The notes under the pieces: generated by a model
What the model saw: only the letters and a program-made list of their open reading frames with translations
Told to the model about the DNA's origin: nothing
Databases searched by the model: none
Made by a program: the position numbers and the translations under genes
In this document: in pieces, positions 53,602-63,706 of the stretch
Layout of the letters: each line of letters opens with the position of its first letter
How positions within the stretch are numbered: the stretch's first letter is position 1
DNA from: Cupriavidus nantongensis
GTDB taxonomy: Bacteria; Pseudomonadota; Gammaproteobacteria; Burkholderiales; Burkholderiaceae
Assembly (NCBI RefSeq): GCF_001598055.1
Contig: NZ_CP014844.1
Coordinates: 744,001 to 808,000, forward strand
Length of the DNA stretch: 64,000 nt
Direction: 5' to 3'

Positions 53602-54186
53602 TCAGATATTCAGCTTGGTGATCTTGGAGCCGTTCACCGAGACGTCGAACATCAGCCCGGCGTTGGTCTGCACGAAGCCCACCACCGGCTGCTGCGTGGT
53701 CAGCGTATCGAGCTGGCCATTGGCGCCGACCTTGGCCAGCGCCACGTTGGCGTCGACGCCGGCGGTCCAGCCGCTGCTGCTGACGAACTTGTTGTACGCC
53801 TCGGGCGTCATGAACATGATCACCATCGACTTCGACTGGCCGCCGGCGGTCAGGCCGACCGACGCCTGCGCGGTGCTGTAGTAGCCCACCGTCGAACCCC
53901 GCGAGCGCAGCGCGCCTTCGCCATACTCGCCGCCGACCACCAGGCCGGCCGCGATCACGCGCGGGAACACCAGGATGCCCTGCGCGCGCTGGGCCAGCTC
54001 GCGCGAGCCGTTGACCGACGAGTACAGCCGGTTCAGCGCGCCATCGACGCCGGCATCGATTTCCTTGCGCTTGGCGGCCGGATCGTTCGAGGCGCTGGTG
54101 CCGGTGGTGGTGCAGCCCGCGGCCATCACGGTGGCGACGAGCAGGCCCGACCCGGCAACGCGGGTGACAAAGTGGCGACGATTCAT
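53602..54186 (-). CDS. SYLF/YSC84-domain lipoprotein
   Basis: A 194-residue lipoprotein. The signal peptide ends in the lipobox VMAAGC with the lipidated C25, followed by a Thr/Ser linker. The SYLF (DUF500) domain covers the rest, with AQGILVFPRVIAAGLVVGGEYGEGAL and the TVGYYSTAQASVGL segment. SYLF domains bind phospholipids, and the bacterial lipoproteins sit in the envelope. A strong AGGAGG lies before the ATG. Confidence 0.85.
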   Translation of the reverse strand: MNRRHFVTRVAGSGLLVATVMAAGCTTTGTSASNDPAAKRKEIDAGVDGALNRLYSSVNGSRELAQRAQGILVFPRVIAAGLVVGGEYGEGALRSRGSTVGYYSTAQASVGLTAGGQSKSMVIMFMTPEAYNKFVSSSGWTAGVDANVALAKVGANGQLDTLTTQQPVVGFVQTNAGLMFDVSVNGSKITKLNI

Positions 54187-54230
54187 GGGTAACCTCCTGA
54201 TGGGAAAAGTACCGCGCCTGATTCAGTGGC

Positions 54231-54824
54231 TCAGTTTGCTGCGGCTGCCGCTGGCGCCCTGACCGTAATGGCCACGACTTCACGGTAGACGATCTTGGCC
54301 ATCTGGCCCTGCTTGATGCCATTCAGGTCGATGGCGGGGTCTTGCACCTTGACCGTGCGCAGCGTCTCGCGCGGGCCGCGGAAGGTGAGCTGGCGCCTGG
54401 CCGGGTCGACCTTGGTGATCTGGCCGGTCACCGTGGTGGTGATCTCGCGCATGATGCCGGGCTTGCCGCCCTCGGCCGCGCGCGTGGTGCGGTCGACCGA
54501 TTCAGCCAGGGCCGTCGCCTTGCTGTCGACCGGCTCAAGCGCCGCGACCAAGGCGGCGCCGCGCGCCACGGTCACGATGTCGCCCTTGCGGATCTGGCCG
54601 AAATTGCGGACTTCGTCGCCGCCCACCAGCTCGACTACATTGCCGCGCGGGCCCTGCACCAGCACCGCCTTGGTTTCGGGATCGATATCGACGATCTTGC
54701 CGCTGACGACCGCTTCTTCGGCCACGCCGACCGGCGCCGGCGGGCGCTGGGCGTTGGCGCTGCCGGCGCTGAACGCGGCCAGGGCGAGAAATGCGGCGAG
54801 CAGGCTGGAACTCTGGCGGATCAT
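54231..54824 (-). CDS. Exported protein of unknown function
   Basis: A 197-residue secreted protein with a signal peptide (residues 1-25, cleavage after ANA). The mature part holds two similar OB-like segments, VSGKIVDIDPETKAVLVQGP and VTGQITKVDPARRQLTFRGP, suggesting an internal duplication. No catalytic motif is visible. It lies 44 bases upstream of the SYLF lipoprotein gene on the same strand, so both may act in the envelope. No name is assigned. Confidence 0.75.
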   Translation of the reverse strand: MIRQSSSLLAAFLALAAFSAGSANAQRPPAPVGVAEEAVVSGKIVDIDPETKAVLVQGPRGNVVELVGGDEVRNFGQIRKGDIVTVARGAALVAALEPVDSKATALAESVDRTTRAAEGGKPGIMREITTTVTGQITKVDPARRQLTFRGPRETLRTVKVQDPAIDLNGIKQGQMAKIVYREVVAITVRAPAAAAAN

Positions 54825-55022
54825 GGCTTTCCTTGACAGGTTTGCGAAGGAACCGTGCCCCGGCGGACACAGCCGTCATGGCACCGGGCAGGTGCCGATG
54901 AAGCCATTGTGGACAATCGGCCACCGGCCAGCAATCCACTTCGAAAAAATTTGGGGTGCGATTTTAAAACGTTTAATTGATCGCGGCGTGTGCGCCATGG
55001 CACACGTCACGCCAGCGCAGGT

Positions 55023-56087
55023 TCAAGCGTCGCCGAACAGTTGGTCGGCGCCGCCTGCCATGCCTTGCGGGCTGGCCAGGCCGAAATGCCGGTAGGCCGC
55101 CGCGGTGGCGACGCGCCCGCGCGGGGTGCGCTGCAGGTAGCCCTGCTGGATCAGGTAGGGCTCGAGCACGTCCTCGATGGTGTCGCGCTCTTCGCCGATG
55201 GCGGCGGCGAGGTTGTCAACGCCGACCGGGCCGCCGCCGAACTTGTGCAGCACCGCCTCGAGCAGCTTGCGGTCCATCAGGTCGAAGCCGACGCGGTCGA
55301 CATCGAGCATGGCCAGTGCGGCATCCGCCATTTCGCGCGTGATGGTGCCGTCGCCCTTGACCTCGGCATAGTCGCGCACCCGGCGCAGCAGCCGGTTGGC
55401 GATGCGGGGCGTGCCGCGCGCGCGCCGGGCGATTTCGAGCGCGCCTTGCGGATCGATGCGGGCCTGCAGCAGCTGGGCCGAGCGGCTGACGATGCGCGCC
55501 AGTTCCTCGGCGGTGTAGAACTCCAGCCGCGCGACGATGCCGAAGCGGTCGCGCAACGGGTTGGTCAGCATGCCGGCGCGCGTGGTCGCGCCCACCAGCG
55601 TGAACGGCTGCAGGTCGAGCTTGACCGAGCGCGCCGCCGGGCCCTCGCCGATCATGATGTCGATCTGGTAGTCCTCGAGCGCCGGGTACAGGATTTCCTC
55701 GACCACCGGCGAGAGCCGGTGGATCTCGTCGATAAAGAGGACGTCGTTGGCTTCGAGGTTGGTCAGCAGCGCGGCGAGGTCGCCGGGGCGCTCCAGCACC
55801 GGACCCGAGGTCTGGCGCAGGCTGACCCCCATCTCGCGCGCGATGATGTGGGCCAGCGTGGTCTTGCCCAGCCCCGGCGGGCCGAACAGCAGCACGTGGT
55901 CGAGCGCCTCGCGGCGCTTGCGCGCCGCATGCATGAAGATGTCCAGCTGCCCGCGCACCTTTTCCTGGCCGACATACTCGTCCAGCAGCTTGGGCCGCAG
56001 TGCGCGCTCGAACGCCTCCTCCTGCGACGAGGCGGGGGTGGCGGCGATCACGCGGGAGGGGGCGGCAAGCTTGTCGGTTTCGATCAT
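55023..56087 (-). CDS. ruvB: Holliday junction branch migration helicase RuvB
   Basis: A 354-residue AAA+ motor. Walker [10 protein letters not shown] is at residues 69-77, Walker [10 protein letters not shown] follows, sensor 1 is in [11 protein letters not shown], and the C-terminal winged helix contains [17 protein letters not shown]. The ATG at 56087 gives MIETDKLA, close to the family start. It lies 58 bases after ruvA on the same strand. Confidence 0.96.
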   Translation of the reverse strand: MIETDKLAAPSRVIAATPASSQEEAFERALRPKLLDEYVGQEKVRGQLDIFMHAARKRREALDHVLLFGPPGLGKTTLAHIIAREMGVSLRQTSGPVLERPGDLAALLTNLEANDVLFIDEIHRLSPVVEEILYPALEDYQIDIMIGEGPAARSVKLDLQPFTLVGATTRAGMLTNPLRDRFGIVARLEFYTAEELARIVSRSAQLLQARIDPQGALEIARRARGTPRIANRLLRRVRDYAEVKGDGTITREMADAALAMLDVDRVGFDLMDRKLLEAVLHKFGGGPVGVDNLAAAIGEERDTIEDVLEPYLIQQGYLQRTPRGRVATAAAYRHFGLASPQGMAGGADQLFGDA

Positions 56088-56145
56088 GGTGGTCAGGGGC
56101 CCGGACTGCGGCAACAAAGCGCCATTCTACGCGCCAATCCGGAGC

Positions 56146-56727
56146 TCAAGCCTTCGACAGCGCCTTCAGTGCCAGCTTGATGCCCTCGGACACGCCGGTG
56201 CCGGCCGGCACCTGCTTGATCGCGGCTGCGGCTTCCTTCTCCGAGTAGCCCAGCGCCAGCAGCGCATTGAGCACGTCTACGGCACTGTCGGGCACCGCCG
56301 GTGCGCCGGGCGCGTGGCCCAGTTCCGCGCCCAGCTTGCCCTTGAGCTCAAGCAGCAGGCGCTCGGCGGTTTTCTTGCCGATGCCGGGGATGCGCGTCAG
56401 GCGCCCGGCTTCCTGCAGCGTGATCGCCTGCGCCAGCTCCGGCACGGACATGCCCGACAGCACCGCCAGCGCCATGCGCGCGCCGATGCCGGTGATCTTG
56501 ATCAGCTCGCGAAAGGTGTTGCGCTCGGCCGCGCTGCCGAAGCCGTACAGCAGGTGCGCATCCTCGCGCACGATCAGCTGCGTCAGCAGCGTTACCGGCT
56601 GGCCCACCGCGGGCAGGTTGTAGAAGGTGCTCATCGGCACGTCGACCTCGTAGCCGACGCCGTGGCAGTCGACCAGCAGGTGCGGGGGATTCTTCTCGAT
56701 AAGGGTGCCGGCGATGCGTCCGATCAT
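56146..56727 (-). CDS. ruvA: Holliday junction DNA-binding subunit RuvA
   Basis: A 193-residue protein. [20 protein letters not shown] begins the OB domain, helix-hairpin-helix motifs are seen in [18 protein letters not shown] and [18 protein letters not shown], and the C-terminal domain that binds RuvB includes [14 protein letters not shown]. It is separated from ruvC by a GDPD lipoprotein gene. Confidence 0.96.
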   Translation of the reverse strand: MIGRIAGTLIEKNPPHLLVDCHGVGYEVDVPMSTFYNLPAVGQPVTLLTQLIVREDAHLLYGFGSAAERNTFRELIKITGIGARMALAVLSGMSVPELAQAITLQEAGRLTRIPGIGKKTAERLLLELKGKLGAELGHAPGAPAVPDSAVDVLNALLALGYSEKEAAAAIKQVPAGTGVSEGIKLALKALSKA

Positions 56728-56796
56728 GGTGGGGGAGAAAACAGGAGGTCAGGAAAGAGGCGGCCGCCAGTGTAGCGCGGCGGCCGCCCGGCCGGC

Positions 56797-58041
56797 TCAG
56801 CGCGCCGGTGTATCGACGGCGCGCCGCCCCAGCGCCGGGTCGTCGGTGAAGAAGCCGTCGACGCCGGCCGCGACGAAGGCCTGCACCTCGCGCTCCATGC
56901 CGGCCGGGCTGCGCGTGGCCTCGTCGCCGCCGCTCTGCAGCGCCTTGGGCAGGAAGCTGTTTTCCGGGCGGAAGGTGTACGGATGCACGAACAGTCCGGC
57001 GGCATGGGCCTGCTGCACCACCGCAGTCGGTGCGCCGAGGGCACCCTGCGCATCGCGCGGCACCACGCTGCTTTTCTCGGGGCCGATGCCGTCGGCGTAG
57101 GCGGCGACTTCGCGCAGGCCGGTCGTGCTCAGCATGTCGCCATAGGTGCGGGCATCGCCGGCAAGCTTCCAGTCGGCCGGGCCCTTGCGCGGGTTGCCGA
57201 TCAGCTGAACCAGCCTGACGTTGGGCAAGCCGTTGCCGAGCGTGCGCCGCAGCGCGCGCAGGCTGCCGCTCTCGAAACACTGGATGAACACTGGCGCATT
57301 GCGCAGATAGGGCTGCACCCGCAGCGCCGCGGCGAGCTTGTCCTCGAGCGGCAGGCCGATGCCGCGGAAATAGCTGGGGTGCTTCAGTTCCGCGTAGATG
57401 CCGACGGGTTTGCCGGTGCGCAGCGCGGCCTGCTCGGCCAGGCGCACGATCTCGTCGAAGGACGGTACCTCGAACTGGTCGTTCAGGCGCGCATTGGCCG
57501 GGCGCAGGCGCGGGATGCGCTCGCGCGCGCGCAGCGTCTTCAGCTCGGCCAGCGTGAAGTCCTCGGTGAACCAGCCGGTCAGGCGCTCGCCGTCGATCAC
57601 CTTGGTGCGCTTGCGCTCGGCGAACTGCGGCAGTTCGGCCACGTTGGTGGTGCCGGTGATGTCGTTCTCGTGGCGCGCCACCAGCACGCCGTCGCGGGTC
57701 ATGACCAGGTCGGGCTCGATCGCGTCGGCGCCGTCCTCGATCGCCTTGGCATAGGCAGCCAGCGTATGTTCCGGGCGCAGCGCGCTGGCACCGCGGTGCG
57801 CGATCACCAGCGGCTTCGGTTGCGGCGCTGCCGCCGCGGCCGGAGCACTCGCGGCGGGCGCCGGCGCCGGCGCAGCCGGCGCTGCGGCGCGCTTGGGACG
57901 CGGCGCCGTGGCGCAGCCGGCAGCCAGCGCCGCGCACGCCGCTGCGGCAACGGTCGGCAACAGCCAGCGGCGGCAGGCGGCAACAACACGGGCAAGGCTG
58001 GCGCGCGGGCGCGGCGCGCGCAGGCGGGACTGGCTAGGCAT
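56797..58041 (-). CDS. Glycerophosphodiester phosphodiesterase, lipoprotein type
   Basis: A 414-residue enzyme hydrolysing glycerophosphodiesters to glycerol 3-phosphate and alcohol. The N terminus has a lipobox AALAAGC near residue 43, followed by an Ala/Pro linker. The GDPD domain has VIAHRGASALRPEHTLAAY with catalytic His, the EPDLVMTRDGVLV metal-binding strand and an active-site HENDIT. It resembles periplasmic GlpQ. It sits between ruvC and ruvA on the same strand, an unusual guest in the Ruv operon. Confidence 0.9.
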   Translation of the reverse strand: MPSQSRLRAPRPRASLARVVAACRRWLLPTVAAAACAALAAGCATAPRPKRAAAPAAPAPAPAASAPAAAAAPQPKPLVIAHRGASALRPEHTLAAYAKAIEDGADAIEPDLVMTRDGVLVARHENDITGTTNVAELPQFAERKRTKVIDGERLTGWFTEDFTLAELKTLRARERIPRLRPANARLNDQFEVPSFDEIVRLAEQAALRTGKPVGIYAELKHPSYFRGIGLPLEDKLAAALRVQPYLRNAPVFIQCFESGSLRALRRTLGNGLPNVRLVQLIGNPRKGPADWKLAGDARTYGDMLSTTGLREVAAYADGIGPEKSSVVPRDAQGALGAPTAVVQQAHAAGLFVHPYTFRPENSFLPKALQSGGDEATRSPAGMEREVQAFVAAGVDGFFTDDPALGRRAVDTPAR

Positions 58042-58092
58042 GCAGCATTCCTGTGGTGGGACCAGGCCCCGATTGTAAAAGACGCGTCGCGC

Positions 58093-58638
58093 TCAGCCGA
58101 CCAGGCGGCCGCGCCGCACGCGCATGCCCTTGCGTACCAGGTCCGGCGCCAGGCCGGCGAGCGTGCCCAGGGTATCGCCGCCGTTGGCATGGCAGATCGC
58201 CACGCCCAGCGCATCGGCCGCATCGCTGCCGGGCTGGCCGGGCAGCATCAGCAGCCGCGTCACCATCTCCTGCACCTGCGCCTTGTTGGCGCGGCCATAG
58301 CCGACCACCGCCACCTTGAGCTGCAGCGCGGTGTATTCGAACACCGGCAGGCCATAGCCGACCAGCCCGCAGATCGCCGCGCCGCGGGCCTGGCCGAGCA
58401 GCAGCGTGGACTGCGGGTTGACGTTGACGAAGACCTTCTCGATCGCCGCGCAGTCGGGCGCATAGGTCCGCGACACCTCGCTGATGCCGTCGTACAGCGT
58501 CTTCAGCCGCTCCGGCAGGTTGGCATTGCCGTCGCTCTTGATGGTGCCCGAGGCGATGTAGGCAAGCTTGTTGCCCTGCTTCTCGATCACGCCGAAGCCG
58601 GTGGTGCGCAGGCCGGGGTCGATGCCTAGGATTCGCAT
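58093..58638 (-). CDS. ruvC: Holliday junction resolvase RuvC
   Basis: A 181-residue endonuclease. The four acidic catalytic residues are D7 (GIDPGL), E67 (AIEKVF), D139 and D142 ([11 protein letters not shown]). The ATG at 58638 is the family start; the open frame upstream is not conserved. It acts with RuvAB encoded downstream. Confidence 0.96.
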   Translation of the reverse strand: MRILGIDPGLRTTGFGVIEKQGNKLAYIASGTIKSDGNANLPERLKTLYDGISEVSRTYAPDCAAIEKVFVNVNPQSTLLLGQARGAAICGLVGYGLPVFEYTALQLKVAVVGYGRANKAQVQEMVTRLLMLPGQPGSDAADALGVAICHANGGDTLGTLAGLAPDLVRKGMRVRRGRLVG

Positions 58639-58760
58639 GGGGATGGGGTAGGGAGGACGCCGACTAGTGTATTGCTTTTTGCGCGGGGGGTTGCGCAAGG
58701 TGCGGCATCAAAGGAGGGAAATGCAGGAAATGCCCGTTGGCGTTGGCACAACCTGTTGCG

Positions 58761-58795
58761 TGCTCCCTCTCCCGCGCGCGCGGAAGAGGGGAGCA
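58761..58795. repeat. Single hairpin related to the 6399-6516 repeat
   Basis: TGCTCCCTCTCCCGCG, a short loop and GCGGAAGAGGGGAGCA form an imperfect hairpin very like the first hairpin of the repeat at 6399. A loose GCGGGAGAG follows at 58801. It lies between purH and ruvC and may be a degenerate copy of the same dispersed family. Confidence 0.6.
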
Positions 58796-58820
58796 AACAA
58801 GCGGGAGAGACGCCGCTTGC

Positions 58821-60395
58821 TTAATGCCGGAAATGCCGCGTGCCGGTCAGCACCATCGCAATGCCGCGCTCGTCGGCGGCGGCGATCACTTCATCGTCGC
58901 GCACCGAGCCGCCCGGCTGGATCACGCAGGTCGCGCCGGCATCGACCACCACGTCGAGGCCGTCGCGGAACGGGAAGAACGCGTCCGATGCCACCGCCGA
59001 GCCGGCCAGGGTCAGGCCGGCGTTCTGCGCCTTGATGCTGGCGATGCGGGCCGAATCGACGCGGCTCATCTGGCCGGCGCCCACGCCCAGCGTCATGCCG
59101 CCGCCGCAGAACACGATGGCATTGGACTTGACGAACTTGGCCACGCGCCAGGCGAACATCAGATCGTCCATTTCCTTCGGCGTCGGATGGCGGCGCGTCA
59201 CCACGCGCAACTCGGACGGCTGCACGTTCCTGGCATCCGGGCTCTGCACCAGCAGGCCGCCGCCGACGCGCTTGAAGTCATACTGGTTGATGCCCTTGCC
59301 CAGCGGAATCTCCAGCAGGCGCACGTTCTGCTTGGCCGCGAACACCGCGCGCGCGGCGGCGCTGAACGACGGCGCGATCAGCACTTCGACGAACTGCTTG
59401 GCCACGGCCTGCGCGGCGGCTTCGTCCAGTTCCACGTTGAAGGCGATGATGCCGCCGAAGGCCGAGGTCGAGTCGGTCTTGAAGGCCTTGTCATACGCTT
59501 CCAGCGCGCTGGCGCCCAGCGCCACGCCGCACGGGTTGGCGTGCTTGATGATGACGCAGGCAGCACCGCTGGCGGCGTCGAACGACTTCACGCACTCCCA
59601 CGCGGCATCGGCGTCGGCGATATTGTTGTACGACAGCTCCTTGCCCTGCAGCTGCACGTAGTTGGCGAGCGCGCCGTCGACCGCTTTCAGGTCGCGGTAG
59701 AACGCCGCCGACTGGTGCGGGTTCTCGCCGTAGCGCATTTCCTGGACCTTGTCGAAGGCCAGGTTCAGCGTCTGCGGGTAGGCGCTGCGTGCCTGGTGCG
59801 ACTTGTCGGCACCGAGGCTGGTCAGGTAGTTGGTGATGGCGCCGTCGTACTGCGCGGTGTGCGCGAACACCTTGGTGGCCAGGCGGAAGTTGGTGTCGTA
59901 GCCGACGCTGTTGCCGTTGGCGCGCATTTCGCCGAGCACCACGGCGTAGTCGGCCGGGTCGACGATCACGGTCACGTCGCGGTGGTTCTTGGCCGCCGAG
60001 CGCAGCATGGTCGGGCCGCCGATGTCGATGTTCTCGATCGCGTCCGGCAGCGTGCAGTCATCCTTGGCCACGGTCTGCTGGAACGGGTACAGGTTCACCA
60101 CCAGCAGGTCGATGGTCGGGATATCGTGTTCGGCCAGCGCGGCCATGTGCTCGGGCAGGTCGCGGCGCGCCAGGATGCCGCCGTGGACCTTGGGGTGCAG
60201 CGTCTTGACGCGGCCGTCGAGCATTTCCGGGAAGCCGGTGTAGTCGGCCACCTCCGTCACGGGCAGGCCGCTGTCGGCCAGCAGCTTGGCGGTGCCGCCG
60301 GTGGAAAGCAGCGTGACGCCGAGCGCGTTCAGTTCGCGCGCGAATTCGACGATGCCGGTCTTGTCGGAAACGGAGAGTAGGGCTTGCTTGATCAT
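58821..60395 (-). CDS. purH: Bifunctional AICAR transformylase / IMP cyclohydrolase
   Basis: A 524-residue enzyme for the last two steps of IMP synthesis. The N-terminal cyclohydrolase domain opens with [17 protein letters not shown] and includes [19 protein letters not shown]. The C-terminal transformylase domain includes [11 protein letters not shown], a [13 protein letters not shown] strand and the terminal [10 protein letters not shown]. It lies 22 bases downstream of fis, the usual Burkholderiales order. Confidence 0.97.
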   Translation of the reverse strand: MIKQALLSVSDKTGIVEFARELNALGVTLLSTGGTAKLLADSGLPVTEVADYTGFPEMLDGRVKTLHPKVHGGILARRDLPEHMAALAEHDIPTIDLLVVNLYPFQQTVAKDDCTLPDAIENIDIGGPTMLRSAAKNHRDVTVIVDPADYAVVLGEMRANGNSVGYDTNFRLATKVFAHTAQYDGAITNYLTSLGADKSHQARSAYPQTLNLAFDKVQEMRYGENPHQSAAFYRDLKAVDGALANYVQLQGKELSYNNIADADAAWECVKSFDAASGAACVIIKHANPCGVALGASALEAYDKAFKTDSTSAFGGIIAFNVELDEAAAQAVAKQFVEVLIAPSFSAAARAVFAAKQNVRLLEIPLGKGINQYDFKRVGGGLLVQSPDARNVQPSELRVVTRRHPTPKEMDDLMFAWRVAKFVKSNAIVFCGGGMTLGVGAGQMSRVDSARIASIKAQNAGLTLAGSAVASDAFFPFRDGLDVVVDAGATCVIQPGGSVRDDEVIAAADERGIAMVLTGTRHFRH

Positions 60396-60417
60396 GGCAG
60401 TGGGAAACGCTTCAAAT

Positions 60418-60651
60418 TCAAAGTAAACCGTGCTGCTGCAGCTTCTTGCGCAGCGTATTGCGATTGATGCCCAGATAGGCGGCCGCCAGCGACTGGTTGC
60501 GCTCGGCGCGCACCATCACGGCTTCCAGCAGCGGCCGTTCGACCGCCTCGAGCACCATGTTGTACATGTTCGACGGCTCCTCGCCGTCCAGGTCGCGAAA
60601 GTACGTATCCAGGCTTTCCCGGATGCACTGGTCGATAGCGTTGCGGCTCAT
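60418..60651 (-). CDS. fis: Fis family DNA-binding protein
   Basis: A 77-residue nucleoid protein. The C-terminal helix-turn-helix [19 protein letters not shown] is the Fis signature, preceded by the dimerising helices. It is shorter at the N terminus than E. coli Fis, as usual in Betaproteobacteria. Its ATG overlaps the dusB stop (ATGA), the classical dusB-fis coupling. Confidence 0.95.
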   Translation of the reverse strand: MSRNAIDQCIRESLDTYFRDLDGEEPSNMYNMVLEAVERPLLEAVMVRAERNQSLAAAYLGINRNTLRKKLQQHGLL

Positions 60652-61709
60652 GCGGCAAGCAACTCCCCGTTTTTGTTGTTGTTCGCTTCGTCTTTGTCTT
60701 GCGCCGCGTCGTCGACATACACCAGCCGGTCGGAAATCTGCGCCTGCTCGTCGAAGAACGCATTGACCGCCGCCAGCTGCTCGGCGGTGCTTTCCAGCGT
60801 GTTCATGCGGTGGCGGAACAGGTTGGCGCCGCGCAGCCCGCGCGTGTACCAGGCAATGTGCTTGCGCGCGGTGCGCACGCCGGTGAACTCGCCGTAGAAG
60901 GCGTAGTGGTCTTCCAGGTGCGCGTTCATGATGGCGCGGATCTCGGCCACTTCCGGCGACGGCAGCATCTCGCCGGTCTTCAGGAAGTGCTCGATCTCGC
61001 GGAACAGCCAGGGCCGGCCCTGCGCCGCGCGGCCGATCATGAGCGCGTCGGCGCCGGTCAGCGCCAGCACCTCCTTGGCTTTCTGCGGCGTGGTGATGTC
61101 GCCGTTGGCGACCACCGGGATCGACAGCTCCGCCTTGACCGCGGCAATGGTCTCGTACTCGGCGTCGCCGTGGTACAGGTCGGCGCGGGTGCGGCCGTGG
61201 ATCGTCAGCATGCTGATGCCGGCGTCCTCGACCATGCGCGCGATGCGCAGCGCATTGCGGTTTTCGCGGTTCCAGCCGGTGCGGATCTTCAGCGTCACCG
61301 GCACGCGCTCGCCGACCGCGGCGACCACCGCCTCGACGATGCGCACCACCAGCGGCTCGTTCTGCAGCAGGGCCGAGCCGGCGGCGACGTTGCACACCTT
61401 CTTGGCCGGGCAGCCCATATTGATGTCGATGATCTGCGCGCCGCGGTCGACGTTGTAGCGCGCCGCCTCGGCCATCATCGACGGCTCGGCGCCGGCGATC
61501 TGCACCGCGATCGGCTCGACCTCGCCGGCGTGGTTGGCGCGGCGCATGGTCTTCTCGCTCTTCCACAGCTGGGCGTTGGAGGCGACCATTTCCGACACCG
61601 CGTAGCCCGCGCCCAGCTGCTTGCACAGCTGGCGGAAGGGCCGGTCCGTCACGCCCGCCATCGGGGCGACAAACAGGTTGTTGCGGAGTTGGTGAGGTCC
61701 GATCTGCAC
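60648..61709 (-). CDS. dusB: tRNA-dihydrouridine synthase B
   Basis: A 353-residue FMN enzyme reducing uridines in tRNA. The TIM-barrel opening LFVAPMAGVTDRPFR binds FMN, the catalytic Cys lies in INMGCPAKKV, and HGRTRADLYHG and a GADALMIGRAAQGRPW segment follow. The start is a GTG at 61709 (family opening QIGPHQLRNN); the long upstream extension is not family-like. It is coupled to fis by a four-base overlap. Confidence 0.93.
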   Translation of the reverse strand: MQIGPHQLRNNLFVAPMAGVTDRPFRQLCKQLGAGYAVSEMVASNAQLWKSEKTMRRANHAGEVEPIAVQIAGAEPSMMAEAARYNVDRGAQIIDINMGCPAKKVCNVAAGSALLQNEPLVVRIVEAVVAAVGERVPVTLKIRTGWNRENRNALRIARMVEDAGISMLTIHGRTRADLYHGDAEYETIAAVKAELSIPVVANGDITTPQKAKEVLALTGADALMIGRAAQGRPWLFREIEHFLKTGEMLPSPEVAEIRAIMNAHLEDHYAFYGEFTGVRTARKHIAWYTRGLRGANLFRHRMNTLESTAEQLAAVNAFFDEQAQISDRLVYVDDAAQDKDEANNNKNGELLAA

Positions 61710-62028
61710 GGCGGTGGTGGCGGTTGTGGCGGTGAAGCGGCGATTCTGGTGGCCCGTCCCGGTGGCCCCGGCGTCGCCGCACGACTTGCGCCGCGACGGA
61801 GCGGGACAGTCTGTGCGGGGCGGGAAGGAAACAGAGACGAAACGGAAAAACATGCCCCTGCCGAAACTGCTGCCGGCGGTGGATCGGGACATGTGCGAGG
61901 GCAGGATTCTACCGCCAATCGGTCGCCATTGCCCAAGATTTGAGCATCCCGAGCACAGGGCGGCGGGGACTGTGGCGCCATGCCGCACCGCCAGTGGCGC
62001 AAGCGCCACTGGAAGCGGGCAATCGGGG

Positions 62029-63267
62029 TCAACGGCGCATGCCGAACATCATGTGGCGCGCCAGCGCGTGCCGCAGCGGCGGCAGGCATGCCAGCGCCGC
62101 CAGCGACGCGCCGCGGGCATGGGCCGCGAGCGGGTAGGCCACGCCGAACACGCGCGGCAGCAGGTCGGTCACGCCGATGGTGACGGCGCGGTCGAGGCGG
62201 TGGCGGGCGGCAAACGCCTGCAGCGCTTGCGGGGTACAGGCGCCGCGCAGCGAGTCGGCCAGCGCAAAGGCATCGCGCAGGCCCAGGTTCAGCCCCTGTC
62301 CGGCCACCGGATGCAGCGTCTGCGCGGCATTGCCGACCGCGACCACGCGCCCGTTGACCGTGACCGGCGCGGCGTTCAGCCCCAGCGGGAAGGCATGGCG
62401 CTTGCCCGCCAGCGTGAACTGGCCCATGCGGTCGCCGAAGGCCTGGCCCAGCTCCGCGGCAAACTGCGCGTCGGGCAGCGCGATGCGGCGCGCGGCCTGT
62501 TCCGGCGGGCAGCACCACACCAGCGCATAGCCGGGCGTGCCGTGTTCCTCGTGCGGCAGCAGCGCCAGCGGGCCTTCCTCGGTAAAGCGCTCCCAGGCCC
62601 AGCCGGGCTGCGGGCGCGAGCAGGTGACATGGGCGATCACCGCGGTCTGGCGATAGTCGCGCGTGCGCGCGCCGCGGCCCTGGTGCGCGGCCTGTTCATG
62701 GAACAGCCCGCCCTCGGCCTGCACTGCCAGGCGCGCGGCGAACCGTGCCGCCTGGCCGTCGTGGCCCGTTCCTTCCAGGTGGACGATGCCGGCGTCGGCC
62801 ACGTCTGCGCCCCGCGGCACCGGATCCTGCTCGATCCGCTCGATACGGGTCTCGAAGACGCGCCGCAGCCGGCCTTCGCCGGCCGCCTGCGTAGCCTGTG
62901 CCAGCGCCCGCTCGAGCACGTTGCACAGCTCGCCGTAGCGCACCACGTAGCCGAGCGCGGGCACGCCGTAGTCGTCATGGTGCAGGCGGACATGGCCGAA
63001 GCGGCCGCGCTGCGACACATGGATATGCTCGATCGGGCTGCCCGGCACCGGCCACGCGCCGATCTGCTCCAGCAGCTGGCGGCTGCCGTGCGACAGCGCG
63101 ATCGCGCGCGGGTCGCGCGCCGCGCGCGCCGGCGTGGCGGCGTCGACCAGCACGATGCGCCAGCCGGTGGTGCGCAACAGCTGGCAGGCCAGCGCCAGCC
63201 CGACCGGGCCGCCGCCGACGATGGCGATATCGGCGGGGCCGCCGAAATCAGGCTGCGGGGCCGGCAT
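62029..63267 (-). CDS. UbiH/UbiF-family FAD-dependent ubiquinone hydroxylase
   Basis: A 412-residue flavoprotein hydroxylase of the ubiquinone ring. The FAD motif IVGGGPVGLALACQLL has glycines at 18-23, the family segment DPRAIALSHGSRQLLEQIG follows, and the second FAD motif is VVAVGNAAQTLHPVAGQGLN. The subgroup (UbiH, UbiF or UbiI) cannot be settled by eye. The ATG at 63267 lies inside the 3' end of the preceding hypothetical gene, so the two overlap by 20 bases. Confidence 0.88.
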   Translation of the reverse strand: MPAPQPDFGGPADIAIVGGGPVGLALACQLLRTTGWRIVLVDAATPARAARDPRAIALSHGSRQLLEQIGAWPVPGSPIEHIHVSQRGRFGHVRLHHDDYGVPALGYVVRYGELCNVLERALAQATQAAGEGRLRRVFETRIERIEQDPVPRGADVADAGIVHLEGTGHDGQAARFAARLAVQAEGGLFHEQAAHQGRGARTRDYRQTAVIAHVTCSRPQPGWAWERFTEEGPLALLPHEEHGTPGYALVWCCPPEQAARRIALPDAQFAAELGQAFGDRMGQFTLAGKRHAFPLGLNAAPVTVNGRVVAVGNAAQTLHPVAGQGLNLGLRDAFALADSLRGACTPQALQAFAARHRLDRAVTIGVTDLLPRVFGVAYPLAAHARGASLAALACLPPLRHALARHMMFGMRR

Positions 63268-63706
63268 TGTCGGGGTCTCCTGCCTGGTCCGGCGCGCCGC
63301 GCTTCCAGCAGATCGCATCCGAGCGCGACTTGCCGGCCGCGGCGTCGCGCAGCGCCTTGTCGAGCTTTTGCTGGTCGAAGCCCGGCAGCGCGCGCAGCTG
63401 TTCCAGCAGCGCGGCATGGTTGGCGGCATCGAACGGCACCACGCAGCCCTGGCCCGACTCCGGCGCGCCGATCAGGATCAGCCAGGCCTTGCCGGCCCAG
63501 GGCGCGCGGTCGGAGACCCGCACCACCACGCGCTCGAGCACGTTCCAGGCGAGCTCCTCGCGCTGGCCGTCGGGGCGGTGCACCACCACGCGGTCGTCGT
63601 ACAGGTTGACGATGAACGGTTCGGACGGATCGGGGCGCCGGGCACTGCCGGCCTGGTCGCGGGCGCCGCCCTGGCCCGGCAATATCCTGCGCAGCCAGCT
63701 GATCAT
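63248..63706 (-). CDS. Hypothetical protein between pepP and the ubiquinone hydroxylase
   Basis: A 152-residue protein, MISWLRRILPGQG onward. It has a compact strand-rich middle (EPFIVNLYDDRVVVHRPDG, ERVVVRVSDRAPWAGKAWLILIG) and a helical end with ALLEQLRALPGFDQQKLDKAL. It has no signal peptide or known motif. Its ATG overlaps the pepP stop as ATGA, and its end overlaps the hydroxylase start by 20 bases, so all three are coupled. The overlap pattern supports a real gene. Confidence 0.75.
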   Translation of the reverse strand: MISWLRRILPGQGGARDQAGSARRPDPSEPFIVNLYDDRVVVHRPDGQREELAWNVLERVVVRVSDRAPWAGKAWLILIGAPESGQGCVVPFDAANHAALLEQLRALPGFDQQKLDKALRDAAAGKSRSDAICWKRGAPDQAGDPDNAGPAA

